A stretch of 64,000 nucleotides of DNA from Neocallimastix lanati (nom. inval.) (GCA_016946835.1 JACVTC010000067.1:357501-421500); one strand, 5' to 3'. Counted from the first letter of the stretch, positions 1 through 11,302 are shown. Numbers and translations: made by a program. Notes: generated by a model from the letters alone, not told the origin.

Positions 1-632
1 ATACTATCTTTTATACTCTATATTTTATAATATTTTATTTTTCATTATATATTAAAAAACGACCAACAATAGCAATATTTAATTAAAATTAAAATAAATG
101 AATAAATATAGTATATGAATAAATATAAATTAATAAATAAGTAAATAAATAATTATATTTTAAATAAATCATTTTAATAAAAACAATTTTTAAATTTTAA
201 TTTTAAAAAAAAAGAAATTTTTTTATTTTTTATTTTTTATTTTTAATAATATATATATATTTATTAAAATAAGAATATTTATGTAAAATAAATTATTATT
301 ATTATTATTTTTTTTTTTAAGAAGTAACGATTTCTTTTGTTATATATATTTTCACTGATTTTTTCTTTATTTATTTTTTTTTTCTTGATATTTTTAGTAA
401 ATAATAAATAAAAGTCAATATATATATATGTAATATAAAGAAATCTTTTTTATAAAAAAAAATAAAAATAAAAATAAAAATAAAAAAAAAGATAAAAAAA
501 TTAAATAAATATATAAAAATTAAAATAAAAAATTTTATTTTAATAAATTAAGAAAATTATATATAAAATTATAAATTAAACAATAGAAAAAGAAAAAAAA
601 AAAAAAAGATTTTGGAGTAAATATTATATACA
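1..632. other. AT-rich intergenic DNA upstream of the thioredoxin-fold gene
   Basis: Almost pure A/T with homopolymer runs and short AT repeats. No open frame with coding character was seen on either strand. The last ~30 bases before the downstream ATG are A-rich, as is usual for leaders in dictyostelids. Confidence 0.6.
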
Positions 633-1033
633 ATGATTTTCAAAAATAAATATACATTTTTGCTTGTATTATTAGTTGTAGCAGTATGCTTCAATTTTGT
701 TAATGCAGCTAAGAAACAAAAATTAACCCCAGAACAACAGGCCCTCAAGAATAAAATGAAGGCGGAACGTATGAAGAAGTCAGAAGCTGCCGATAAATTA
801 ATTCGTCATAGCACCGTTAAAGAATTTAAGGATGAGGTATTAAATGATGAAGAAAACTTATGGATTGTGTTCTTCGGTTCAAAAAAATGTCCACATACCC
901 AGAAATTCAATCCAAAATGGTTACAATTCCAACAAAATATGGATGATGGTCTCTACAATTTTGAAAATATTAAAATTACAAAAATTGAATGTTATGGTGA
1001 ACAATTTGGTAAGTAGAAAATTTTGAAATTAAC

Positions 1034-1067
<34 letters not shown>

Positions 1068-1252
1068 TATGTATTAAGTAGTATTAAATTAGAATAAGAT
1101 ATATATATAATACATAATACCTATATATGAATAGAAATAATAATTTTTATTTAATAAAGAAAGAAAAAAAAAATATCTCGGTGTAAAATATTATATAGTT
1201 AATTATTAAGAATTAAAGTAAAATAAAATGAAATTATAATAAGATTAGTTGA

Positions 1253-1283
<31 letters not shown>

Positions 1284-1370
1284 TAAAATTAAAATTTTTT
1301 TATTCAATTAAAAAAAAAAAAAATTAAAATATATAACAATATATGATAATATATTTAGATATTGTATAAA

Positions 1371-1467
<97 letters not shown>

Positions 1468-2401
1468 GAAATAATATTAATGATAAAAAAAATATAAATA
1501 TCCTATGTTTTTAAATAATATCATATTATTTTAAAATAGATTTCTGTGTTTCCCAAGAAAACCAATACTGGCCAGAATTAATGTTGTAAGTATTTTCAAA
1601 AGTTATTTTAAAATAAAGATTTTTAGTAAAGAAATTATAAATTATAAATTAAAAATTTGAAAATTTTAAAATATTGAAATGGTAAAAAATGAATAATTTC
1701 GTAAAATTTATTTATTTTATATTTTTTTTTTTTTATAAAGCTATTACAAAGGTGTTAAGAAAGGTAGTTATGATGGAGAAGATGAAATTGAAGATATTGT
1801 AAAGTATATTAATGAAAAGAAAGACTCTCTCATGAAGGTAAAATCAACCAAGAATGTTAAACCATTAAAGAGTGGTTTACCATCCAAGAAACCAGGAAAG
1901 AATCCACCTTCAAATAAACCATCCACAAAGAATCCACCTAAGAAGCCAACTAAGGTACCAGCTAAGAGACCACCACCACCCAAACCTGTAAAAGATTTAC
2001 CACCACCAAAGAATGAGGAAAGTAAAGATAATGAGAGTGGTGATAATGAAATTGAAGAAATTGACGTAGATGACAATAACTACGAAAATAATAATAGTAA
2101 TAATGGTATTGAGGAAGAAATCGATAACAGTATTGATGATAAAAATCATGAAATTGAAAATGGTATCGAAGAAGAAGATTATTATATTCCTAAGAAGGGT
2201 GGAAATGTTGAAAATAATGAAGCTCTTGATCAAAATGAAGGTTCCTCTCATGTTTTAGTATACTCTATTGGTGGTTGTGCTGCTTGCGTAGCAGGTTTAC
2301 TCTTTGCAAAGAAAAGATTTAGAGGTCAAGGATACTCTAGAATTGGTGGAAATGAAAGAACAGCTCAAATGAGATACAAATATGACAAACATATTGTTTA
2401 A
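633..2401 (+). CDS. Secreted/membrane thioredoxin-fold protein, 3 exons, 360 aa
   Basis: Exons by inspection: 633-1008, 1540-1585, 1741-2401 (GT..AG, frame kept, TAA stop). The N-terminus is a clear signal peptide (hydrophobic core LLVLLVVAVCF, residues ~9-20). A thioredoxin-like domain follows: WIVFFGSKKCPHTQKFNPKW near residues 77-96, continuing over the spliced exons into FCVSQENQYWPELM and a YYKGVKKGSYDG strand. The redox motif is C86-P-H-T, so the second CxxC cysteine is missing; this argues for a chaperone or scaffolding role, or mixed-disulphide chemistry, rather than an ordinary oxidase. Next come a Pro/Lys-rich linker, an Asp/Glu/Asn-rich stretch, one transmembrane helix (~311-331, VLVYSIGGCAACVAGLLFA) and a short basic tail. 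Predicted as a type I ER or secretory-pathway membrane protein. The PDI-like class is firm; substrate and exact role are unknown. Confidence 0.85.
1369..1466. repeat. (AAT)n microsatellite inside intron 1
   Basis: About 98 bp of uninterrupted trinucleotide repeat in the first intron of the thioredoxin-fold gene. Confidence 0.9.
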
Positions 2402-2569
2402 TTTATAATCATATTATATATATAAAATAAATATTAATTAAATAAATATAAATAAATAAATAAATAATTATAATAAACAAAATTAATAATAATTATAATA
2501 AAATAAATAAATAATTATAATAAAACAAATAAATGATTATTATAAAATGAAAATAATTTTATATTTATT

Positions 2570-2614
<45 letters not shown>

Positions 2615-2820
2615 CGAAAATAATGAAAAATAAAAAAATTTTAAAAAAAAAAAAAAAAATAAAAAAATAAAATAAAATAAAAATATATATAAAAATTTTT
2701 AAGAAACAAAATAATAATAAAATAAATATATCTATTGATAATTATTAATACATGTTGAATTTCAGAATTGTATTTAAAAATCATTTATATATGTCGCATT
2801 TAACAGAATTGGCGTATTTA

Positions 2821-2940
2821 TTAAAATAATCATATATATGTTATACTCCAAAATTGATGAATCTGTTAATAATTATTCATATAAAATAATCATATATATG
2901 TTATACTCTAAAATTGATGTATCTGTTAATAATTATTTAT
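2821..2940. repeat. Tandem duplication, two 60-bp units
   Basis: Positions 2821-2880 and 2881-2940 are near identical, differing at only a few bases. Confidence 0.9.
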
Positions 2941-3022
2941 ATAAGACATAAAATAAAAATAGTAATAATAAAAAAATATATTTATTAAGAATTGTTTATG
3001 TATATAAAATTTTTATACATTT

Positions 3023-3262
3023 GAAAAATTTTTACATATATGAACGAAAATTATATGTACTAAGTGAATTTTTTTGAATTAAAACTGAATTTTTATGGAA
3101 AAATAAAATTAATATTTCTATATAATTTTAATTTTATTTCAAGAAAAATTTTTACATATATGAACGAAAATTATATGTACTAAGTGAATTTTTTTGAATT
3201 AAAACTGAATTTTTATGGAAAAATAAAATTAATATTTCTATATAATTTTAATTTTATTTCAA
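3023..3262. repeat. Tandem duplication, two ~120-bp units
   Basis: 3023-3142 is repeated almost perfectly as 3143-3262. The near identity suggests a recent duplication. Confidence 0.9.
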
Positions 3263-3387
3263 AAAAATCTCTAATATTTATATATATGTGTGGTAAATAA
3301 TAAAGTTATTTTTAATTATTGATAAAAAATTTTTTTTTCTAAAATATATATATTATTACTATTAAAGAAAAATGGAATAATAAAATG

Positions 3388-3422
<35 letters not shown>

Positions 3423-3639
3423 ATAAAAATAATTTGTTATAATATAATATATATTAACATGTATACATATTTTTTATAATATAACAATAACATATATTAT
3501 AATAGTTAAAATAATAGAATGTGAAAATGATAGTACATTTTTACGATCATCTACGATGTATATACATAATAAATTCTATCAATGTTTTTGTCTATTGATA
3601 GCAAATGAAATTTAATGTAAAATATTTTATTGGATATAA

Positions 3640-3870
3640 CCATTTAATATAAATAAAGAAACATAAATAAAGAAATACCATTACTTTTTGCTTACAAAGG
3701 TGGAAATGAAACTCTAGTCGCATATTTGTCGCATATTTAATTAAACATGGTGTCGATATAAATAAAACGATTAAGTATAAAATTTTTTTTATAGCAATTT
3801 GTTTATTCAATAACTACTTCCATAAAATAAATGAAATCACTTCAAAAGATTATTAATTAATTCTTTTAAT
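3640..3870 (+). pseudogene. Ankyrin-repeat gene relic
   Basis: The plus strand encodes NKEIPLLFAYKGGNETLVAYL (given as a motif), then in another frame AYLIKHGVDINKTIKYKIFF. This is the pattern of dictyostelid ankyrin repeats (P-L-F-A, G-N-E-x-L-V-x-Y-L-I-x-H-G-x-D-I-N). The frame breaks exactly at a tandem duplication of 11 bases (gtcgcatattt, about 3717-3738); with a single copy the two halves would read through. No start codon and no further repeats remain. Seen: reading frames and duplication. Inferred: remnant of a longer ankyrin gene. Confidence 0.6.
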
Positions 3871-4501
3871 ACCTAAAATATGAAATATTGTTACTCTAAA
3901 TAGTTTAATAAGTAATCATAATTATAATGATAATAAAAATAGAGAAAGTATTGGAAATTTATAATAATATTAATAATGCTTTTAAATATAGAAGTTAAAA
4001 TTACAACATATAGAATTTTAAACTATTATCACTTGTATGATATCTATCTATAATATACACATAATAATATTAAGTAAAAAAAATATAATATAGATATATT
4101 TAATGTTATTTTTATATTTTAATGTGAAGATAATGGTATAATAGTAATAATAAGTATTAGTTTTATTTATTTTTTATTTTTTATTTTTTTAATTATTAAA
4201 ATTAATGAAATTATAACATATAAATTAATAACAAACAATAAATTTATGTAATACACGTGTTATAAAGTTATAATGTAAGTTATTTATTTAAATTCATATA
4301 ATAAAAAAATGTTTCTTATTATTATACGAATTTAAGAAAATTATATAAAGTATATATATATATATAATTTTTTTTTTTTTTTTAAATTTTGAAAACTTTA
4401 AATTATTCTAATTATTCGTCTGTTTTGGTAAAGTTTATTTTTTATTTTTTTTTATAAATTTATAAATATCACATGAAAAATATTTTTAGTTAATGAATAA
4501 A
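3871..4501. other. AT-rich intergenic DNA
   Basis: No coding or RNA signal recognised. Confidence 0.5.
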
Positions 4502-4594
4502 TTTAACTTCTAAATCTTCATTTTCCATTTTTGGCTTAGATATTATTTATATCTGCATTTTTAGGAATACTAAATGATCTTGAAAATTTACCAT
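4502..4594 (-). pseudogene. Fragment of a small heat shock gene
   Basis: About 93 bp closely match the minus-strand segment of the nearby Hsp20 genes that encodes YGKFSRSFSIPENADINNI. The fragment reads YGKFSRSFSIPKNADINNI, then a stop, with further in-frame stops. Only this piece of the alpha-crystallin domain remains. It marks the left edge of the array and shows the array was once longer. Confidence 0.85.
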
Positions 4595-5362
4595 ATTAAT
4601 AATAAAAAAAAAAAAAAAAAATAAAAATATTATTTGAATGATACTATAATAATTCTATAATTTTTTTCTATTAAAATTAAAATTTTATGTAAATGAGTGA
4701 AGTCTATAAATATATTATTTAATTGTTAACTTTTATTTTATATTATTTTATTTTAATTTTTAATTTATTATTATATATCAAAAAATTTATATTAAATAAT
4801 TTATAATTTATATAAATACATATTAATATTTAATTATTTTTATAATAAAATGTAAATATATTTAAATATCACAAAGAATATATCAATTGAATAAATTTAA
4901 CGTAGATAAATTATAATGAAATAATGAAATAAATTATAAAATAATAATTTAAGAAAAATTATTTAAGTAATGACATAAAAAAAAAAAAAAATTAAACAAA
5001 AATTAAAATATATTTATATTATCAATTAAAAACACTTAAATATAGATAAAACAAATGAAAATTTTTAATTTTATTTTTTTTTTCTATTTTATTTATTTAC
5101 AATATATTTTATTTACAATAATTTTATATAAATTAATAGCTAAATAATTTAGAATAAATATGATAGTTTTTGAAAATGTTTTTATAAATAATATAATATT
5201 TAATTCATATTATTTATATTTATTTAAACTCTAAGTATTCATTAAATATTATAATGAGGTAATAATTAAAAATATTAAATAATATATTACTTAAAAAAAT
5301 TTTTATGATAGATACATTATTTAATATTATTAAAATTATTTAAGATTAGTCAATTAGAAAAT
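4595..5362. repeat. Diverged 3' flank of the Hsp20 array
   Basis: AT-rich. The part next to the first Hsp20 gene (about 4900-5362) resembles the 3' flanks of the other array copies, for example 11640-12127. It becomes less similar leftward. Confidence 0.6.
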
Positions 5363-6028
5363 TTACTGAATTTGAATAGAATGTTTATGTTCATTCTTTT
5401 GAGGTTCCATCTTTTTAAGAGTAACTTCTAAGACACCATTTTCCATTTTGGCTTGAATATTATTTATATCGGCATTTTCAGGAATACTAAATGATCTTGA
5501 AAATTTACCATAACTACATTCTATTCTACTATATTTTTTATCATTTTCTTCTTTTTTAGACTCTTTATTTTCATTGGAATCTTTCTTATTACTTTCTTTA
5601 TTATTTTCTTCTTTACTTGAATCCTTTTTAGAATTCTTATCAGAATTATCAATAATAGTTTCTCTTTCACCAGAAATAGTTAAAACACGTTCATCATCTG
5701 AAAGCTCCATTTTAACTTGATCTTTCTTCATACCTGGTAAATCAGCATGAATATAATAATTATTTTCATCTTCACTCAAATTAATCTTTGGACTGAAATC
5801 CACAGATTTGAAAACATCACTATTGAATGCTTTAGAAATTTTATTTTCTAAAGACTTTACTGGATTATAAGAAAGATATGGATAAGGATATAAAGTAGGG
5901 AAAGTAATCAAAGGATGATTAAAAAATTCATTATCGAAAGCATGGTCGAAATCATCGAAAAATGAATCTCTTAATAAAGAATTATTTCTTCTAATAGATA
6001 AAGGATGTTCACGAATGAATAAAGACAT
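5363..6028 (-). CDS. Small heat shock protein (Hsp20), array copy 1, 221 aa
   Basis: Intronless ATP-independent chaperone of the Hsp20/alpha-crystallin family, expected to bind unfolding proteins in cytosolic oligomers. The N-terminal arm (1-75) is aromatic and Asn/Asp-rich (FFDDFDHAFDNEFF). The alpha-crystallin domain starts near 77 (INLSEDENNYYIHADLPGMK, LTISGERE). A hydrophilic Lys/Glu/Asn/Ser insertion (~127-165) splits it, and it resumes as YSRIECSYGKFSRSFSIPENA and the family's A-x-x-x-NGVL-type motif (KMENGVLEVTLKK, ~194-206). The protein ends in H-S-I-Q-I-Q; IQI (218-220) fits the I-x-I oligomer-docking motif. The insertion differs slightly from copy 2 (NKKDSNENKESKKEENDKK). It is transcribed away from copy 2 across spacer S. 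Family membership is very sure; I give no symbol because the orthologue cannot be fixed. Confidence 0.96.
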   Translation of the reverse strand: MSLFIREHPLSIRRNNSLLRDSFFDDFDHAFDNEFFNHPLITFPTLYPYPYLSYNPVKSLENKISKAFNSDVFKSVDFSPKINLSEDENNYYIHADLPGMKKDQVKMELSDDERVLTISGERETIIDNSDKNSKKDSSKEENNKESNKKDSNENKESKKEENDKKYSRIECSYGKFSRSFSIPENADINNIQAKMENGVLEVTLKKMEPQKNEHKHSIQIQ

Positions 6029-8141
6029 TTTTATTATTTGAAATATTATTGTTTGTTTTATAATTGTTTGTTTTATTAATTACTTTTTTAGATTTGTTTT
6101 TTGTTTTATTATATTGTTTTTTAATAAGCGATTATATTATTTTTTTTTTTTATTTAAGCGTTTAATATTTTAAAATATTTATTATTTATATTTTTGAGTA
6201 TAAAAATTAATGAAGAAAATAGTTTTATTCGAGGAAATGAATGCTATTTATATTTTTTTTAAATCATATAAAAGATATAATATCTATTTCCTTTAAAAAT
6301 AAAGTTTTCTAGTAATTCTTTTTAATGAAGCATGCATTGATTATAAAAAAAAAAAAAAAAAATAAAACTCTTTCACAATTATAAGAAAGGACTAATTAAT
6401 TTCTACAAATTTCTACATTTTCTATTTTTTCTATATTTTTAATGTATTGTATTACATCTACTTAAAATTATAATATAATTAATAAATATAAAAATTTTTT
6501 TAATTTCTATTTTAATTTCTATTGGATAAAATTAGAGGAATTTTAAATAATATTAAAATTTTTTATTTATAAAAATATTTTAATTCATTAATAAAATAAT
6601 CCATTAATAAATTTACAATCATATTAGAACTTTAAAAAAAAAAAAAACTGAAGAAATTCTTTTTAAAAATTTATTCAATATTAGTTATAAATATGTTTAT
6701 TAATTATGAAACTATAAAGTTTTATATATATTTTCTTGTTAATTAAGTAAAGAAATATAAAATTAAAAAATAAATATTTTAATGTATTAATAAATAGATA
6801 ATAAAAATAAAAATTTAATAAGATATATTGCAACTTGGTTATAATTTTTATAATTATAATTATTGAAATTTTAATATATTTTTTTTAATTTTATTTATTT
6901 TTATATTTTATTTTTTTTTCTTTTTTTTTTTTTTATTTAATTTCATTTTTAAATTTATGAAAGTAATTATTGAAAATATTTCAAAAAATTATATATATAT
7001 ATATAAATGTACCTTGTAATTTATATTGTATAAAATATATAACTTTCAATAATACTTTATAATTAAACTATTTATTGTAAAATAATTAAATAATATATAT
7101 CTATTTTGATTTTTTTATTTTAAAATAAATCAATTAAACCTTGATATAAATCTATTTTTTGTATACTTTGAAACAAAAAAAAAAAAAGTTAAATATAAAA
7201 TTTATAAAATATGTTATAAGCATTATATATTTACTTTTTTGTATAAAGTTATAAATGCTATTTAATTAATTGTTAACTTTTATTTTATTTTATATTTTTT
7301 CTTATTTTAAATTATTATATTTTATATTATTTTATTTTATATTATATTAATTTTTATTTTTTTATTATAATTCTTTACTATTAAAATCAAAAATTAATTT
7401 AAAATAATTTATAATATAAATAAATAAAAATTAATATTTAATCATTTTTATAACTAACATTAAATATATTTAAAAAATCCAAAGTTTACATTAATTGAAT
7501 AAATATGAAATAAATTAATTTTAATTAAATAATGAAATAAATTATAAAATTATAATTTAGAAAGAATTATCAAAATAATGAAAATTGGGAGGTACATACT
7601 GGAAGTAAAAAAAAAAAAAAAAAATTAAAATAGTAGAAATTAAAAATGAAATTAAAAAAAAAAAATAAAAAATTTAAAATTTATTAATTACATTATAATT
7701 TTACGTAGAAATAATACAATACATTAAATATATAGAAAAAATAGAAAATGTAGAAATTTGTAGAAATTAATTAGTTCTATCTTATATATCTTATATACAT
7801 GAATGAGTTTTAATTCTTTTTTATAATCAATGCATACTTCATTAAAAAGAATTACTAGAAAACTTTATTTTTAAAGGAAATAGATATTATATTTTTTATA
7901 TGATTTCAAAAAAATATAAATAGCATTCATTTCCTCGAATATAAATATTTTCTTCATTATTTTTTTTATTCAAAAATATAAATAATAAATATTTAAAAAA
8001 TATTAAACGCTTAAAAAAAAAAAATAATAATATAATCGCTTATTAAAAAACAATATAATAAAACAAAAAAGCAAATCTAAAAAAAAGTAATTAATAAAAC
8101 AAACAATTATAAAACAAACAATAATATTTCAAATAATAAAA
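6029..8141. promoter_or_regulatory. Divergent promoter spacer S between Hsp20 copies 1 and 2
   Basis: The outer ~500 bp on each side are inverted copies of the same promoter/leader sequence. Each contains two cgctta hexamers about 30 bp apart: 6125-6130 and 6155-6160 on the minus side, 8008-8013 and 8037-8042 on the plus side, the nearest about 100 bp from the ATG. The single-copy centre (~6530-7610) is in 'plus' orientation and ends with the 20-mer gggaggtacatactggaagt at 7587-7606 followed by an A-run. This S carries ~345 bp (about 7108-7452) absent from the other S copies. No perfect heat shock element was recognised by eye. Confidence 0.6.
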
Positions 8142-8819
8142 ATGTCTTTATTCATTCGTGAACATCCTTTATCTATTAGAAGAAATAATTCTTTATTAAG
8201 AGATTCATTTTTCGATGATTTCGACAATGCTTTCGACAATGCTTTCGATAATGAATTTTTTAATCATCCTTTGATTACTTTCCCTACTTTATATCCTTAT
8301 CCATGTCTATCTTATAATCCAGTAAAGTCTTTAGAAAATCAAATTTCTAAAACATTCAATAGTGATGTTTTCAAATCTGTGGATTTCAGTCCAAAGATTA
8401 ATTTGAGTGAAGATGAAAATAATTATTATATTCATGCTGATTTACCAGGTATGAAGAAAGATCAAGTTAAAATGGAGCTTTCAGATGATGAACGTGTTTT
8501 AACTATTTCTGGTGAAAGAGAAACTATTATTGATAATTCTGATAAGAATTCTAAAAAGGATTCAAGTAAAGAAGAAAATAATAAAGAAAGTAATAAGGAA
8601 GATTCCAATGAAAATAAAGATTCTAAAAAAGAAGAAAATAATAAGAAATATAGTAGAATAGAATGTAGTTATGGTAAATTTTCAAGATCATTTAGTATTC
8701 CTGAAAATGCGGATATAAATAATATTCAAGCCAAAATGGAAAATGGTGTCTTAGAAGTTACTCTTAAAAAGATGGAACCTCAAAAGAATGAACATAAACA
8801 TTCTATTCAAATTCAGTAA
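8142..8819 (+). CDS. Small heat shock protein (Hsp20), array copy 2, 225 aa
   Basis: Intronless, same architecture as copy 1. The N-terminal arm has one extra four-residue unit (FDNAFDNAFDNEFF), which explains the 4-aa length difference. The charged insertion is almost that of copy 1 (NKEDSNENKDSKKEENNKK), so the divergent pair 1/2 appears to have co-evolved. The alpha-crystallin core and the IQI tail are intact. Its 3' flank opens into spacer L, which carries nested retrotransposons. Confidence 0.96.
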   Translation: MSLFIREHPLSIRRNNSLLRDSFFDDFDNAFDNAFDNEFFNHPLITFPTLYPYPCLSYNPVKSLENQISKTFNSDVFKSVDFSPKINLSEDENNYYIHADLPGMKKDQVKMELSDDERVLTISGERETIIDNSDKNSKKDSSKEENNKESNKEDSNENKDSKKEENNKKYSRIECSYGKFSRSFSIPENADINNIQAKMENGVLEVTLKKMEPQKNEHKHSIQIQ

Positions 8820-10037
8820 ATTTTCTTATTTACTAATCTTAAATAATTTTAATAATATTAAATAATGTATCTATCATAATTTTTTTTAAGTAATATATTA
8901 TTTAATATTTGTAATTATTACCTCATTATAATATTTAATGAATACTTAGAGTTTAAATAAATATAAATAATATGAATTAAATATTATATTATTTATAAAA
9001 ACATTTTCAAAAACTATCATATTTATTCTAAATTATTTAGCTATTAATTTATATAAAATTACTGAAAATAAAATATATTGTAAATAAATAAAATAGAAAA
9101 GAAAATAAAAATAAAAATAAAAATAAAACATTTTTATTTGTTATATATATATTTATGGTGTTTTAATTGAAGTATTTAGTATGAGATTTTTTTTTTGTAA
9201 TATTAATAATATTTCATAAATTATTATTATTCCATTTATTTCATTAATATAATAATTAATCTATGTTATATTTAATCAATTTATGTAATCATAATTTTTA
9301 AATATATTTAAATTTAGTTATAAAAATGATTAAATACTAATTTTAGTTCTCTGTAAATTTCAAATTATTTTATATGAATTTTTGCTTCTAATATTAAATA
9401 ATTATAATAAAAAATTAAAATAAAATACTATTAAATATAATAATAGTTAATAATTAAATATAATTTATAATTTCAATTTAATTGAATTTTTTTTTGTAAT
9501 TAAAAAATGACAACTAAAAATATTTTATTATAAATATAAAATGTATATATATATATTTTAACATAAAATAATATTTTATTACTTTTTTTTTTTTATTTTA
9601 TTTTTTTTTTTTTTTTTTTTTTGTTGTTGTTGTTGTTGTTGTTGTTTAAAAATACAAATAAAAGGGGTTTATATACAGGTTAAATTAATTTATTTTGAGA
9701 AAATGAAATTAAATAGTTATTTGTATTCTTTTTATTTAATAATATTATGGTGAATAATTTTATTATGAAAATATAATTTAAACTTATGTAATATAAATTA
9801 CATTTTACATTTTGTACAGTTTAAATTACAAGATACTTTTTTTTTTTTTTTTTTTTTTTTATCAACATATTTAAAATTTTTAATATTGAATATTATAAAT
9901 TTAAAAATAAAATAAAATAAAATAAAAAATAAAAGTAAAATTAAAGAAATATAAAAATAAAATAAAATAACTTTAGAATCTTATAAATAAAATAATAAGA
10001 CATAAATATATATGTCTTATTATATATATAAATTTTA
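8820..10037. repeat. Spacer L (copy 1), left part
   Basis: The 3' flank of Hsp20 copy 2, repeated after copies 4 (inverted segment), 5 and 7. It includes a (GTT)n tract near 9622-9645, poly(T) runs and an ataagacat...atgtcttat inverted repeat near 9995-10020. It ends at the 13-bp tatataaatttta (10025-10037), the target site of the adjacent retrotransposon. No gene seen. Confidence 0.7.
10025..10037. repeat. 13-bp target-site duplication of NLTR-B copy 1 (left)
   Basis: tatataaatttta; its partner is at 11303-11315 and the unoccupied single copy at 29677-29689. Confidence 0.85.
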
Positions 10038-10040
10038 TTT

Positions 10041-10098
<58 letters not shown>

Positions 10099-11302
10099 GC
10101 CGCAATTATTGCGAACTTTAATCTTTATTTATTTATTCTTATAGAAAATACATGAATACTTTTAATTTTAATAAAAATAAAAAAAACACAGAATTAATAA
10201 AAAAAATAAAAAAATTATTTGTCCAATTGAACATAAAAATAAAAGAAATAGTAACGTGAAATAAAAAGTAATAATCAAAAATAAGTGTATAAATAAATTC
10301 AGAAAAAAGTTCATATGCAACGAACCTCACCTCCTTATGGATTAGGGTTTGAATTGACTATCTGAAAGAAATTATGGTCTTCTCCTTCAGAGGCATTCGC
10401 CCTACTAGCCTTTCTTACTGCATTTTCAGCGTTGACGCTCCTGGTTAGTTTGCACTTATACTTTCGGAATAGTAACCCTTGCCGAGTACTAGCCCGAGGC
10501 ATAATTTCTGTAAAGAGAGCCGCAGATCGCACCATGAACGGCATTTTTGAATAATCACTAGAAATGATTTGATTCTTAAACAAAATATTCAATTCCTTTT
10601 TATAATTTAAATCTATTATATCTACATCCCTTCCACCAAGAAGAAAGTTATATAATTAGTACCACGTCACGTATATATTTACACACTCATTATTCAGAAA
10701 ATTACATAAATTACTAGTCTCCTTCTTGGAGGAAATGCAGTATTTGAAATCTTAAAGATCGGCTCGGGGGAAAGAAGGCGATATATTAATAATATTTTTC
10801 AATCACCTTCGAACGAGTCTTCTTTCCCGATTTCATATTTTGTGGGGATTGCGGAATTCCTTACTAACGTTATGCCTATTGTGATTTGTGATTTTTACAC
10901 CATGATCGATTTGTATAGTGTTAGACCTACCGTTGTCAAGAGCGTCGACGTCGTAACGATAAGGCAAAGAAGAAATTCTGATACAGATTCGAATGATAAT
11001 TTTCATCCACATGGAGTTATCTTCGATGAATGGGAAGAGTTAGAGGCCTTTTCGTCCTCGAATCTCATAACGTAGTTTTTTAATATTAATATAAAAAAAA
11101 AATTTCATGTATTTAAACTTCATGTATTTTTTAAAAAAAATAAATATTATTAAATAAAGTTTATTCCTAGTATAAAAAAAAAAAAAAAAAAAAAAACATA
11201 AATTACTACGATTTTCACCAATTGAACTATTCATAAAATTAGAAGTAACGATATTATAATTTTCACTATCACTAATATAAGTATTTCTATTTTCACTATC
11301 AC
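10038..11302 (-). mobile_element. 5'-truncated non-LTR retrotransposon NLTR-B, copy 1, with nested insertion
   Basis: Read on the minus strand. The 5' end begins mid-coding region. A C-terminal retrotransposon ORF fragment follows (NFLLGG... MPFMVRSAALFTEIMPRAS... ending NSNPNP and a stop at 10335). Next comes a 3' UTR with AATAAA and cgcaataattgcgg, then a poly(A) tail (poly-T at ~10040-10095 on the plus strand). It is bounded by a 13-bp direct repeat, tatataaatttta, at 10025-10037 and 11303-11315. The fragment aligns with the C-terminus of the reverse-transcriptase ORFs elsewhere in this window (LLGG, AEFLT..MP, KSVDVV positions), so it is a diverged relative. An in-frame TAA lies before NFLLGG. 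The copy is split by a second insertion at 10716-11195. Confidence 0.85.
10716..11195 (+). mobile_element. 5'-truncated non-LTR retrotransposon NLTR-A (~480 bp) nested in NLTR-B
   Basis: Carries the last part of the reverse-transcriptase ORF: LLGGNAVFEILKIGSGERRR-type sequence, then EFLTNVMPIVICDFYTMIDL and KSVDVVTIRQRRNSDT, with the stop at 11073-11075. A short 3' UTR with aataaag and a ~22-nt poly(A) follow. More than 90 percent identical in protein to the end of the NLTR-A copy at 17.6 kb. It is flanked by a 12-bp duplication, acataaattact, at 10704-10715 and 11196-11207. NLTR-B copies 2 and 3 hold the uninterrupted site (around 16135-16150 and 24279-24290). Small, recent, dead-on-arrival insertion. 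Confidence 0.9.

Larger units (their letters stand above)
2402..3600. other. AT-rich intergenic DNA with tandem duplications
   Basis: No gene seen. It holds two local tandem duplications, listed separately, in otherwise simple A/T sequence. Confidence 0.6.

Noticed and set aside
7840-7960. Heat shock elements in the Hsp20 promoters
   Set aside because: GAA and TTC triplets are present (for example ttcctcgaa) but their spacing does not fit the nGAAnnTTCnnGAAn pattern; a systematic scan is needed before calling one.
10335-10592. Separate host gene encoding MPFMVRSAALFTEIMPRAS...
   Set aside because: Its position before AATAAA and poly(A), between 13-bp target repeats, and its similarity in layout to the reverse-transcriptase C-termini show it is a retrotransposon fragment.
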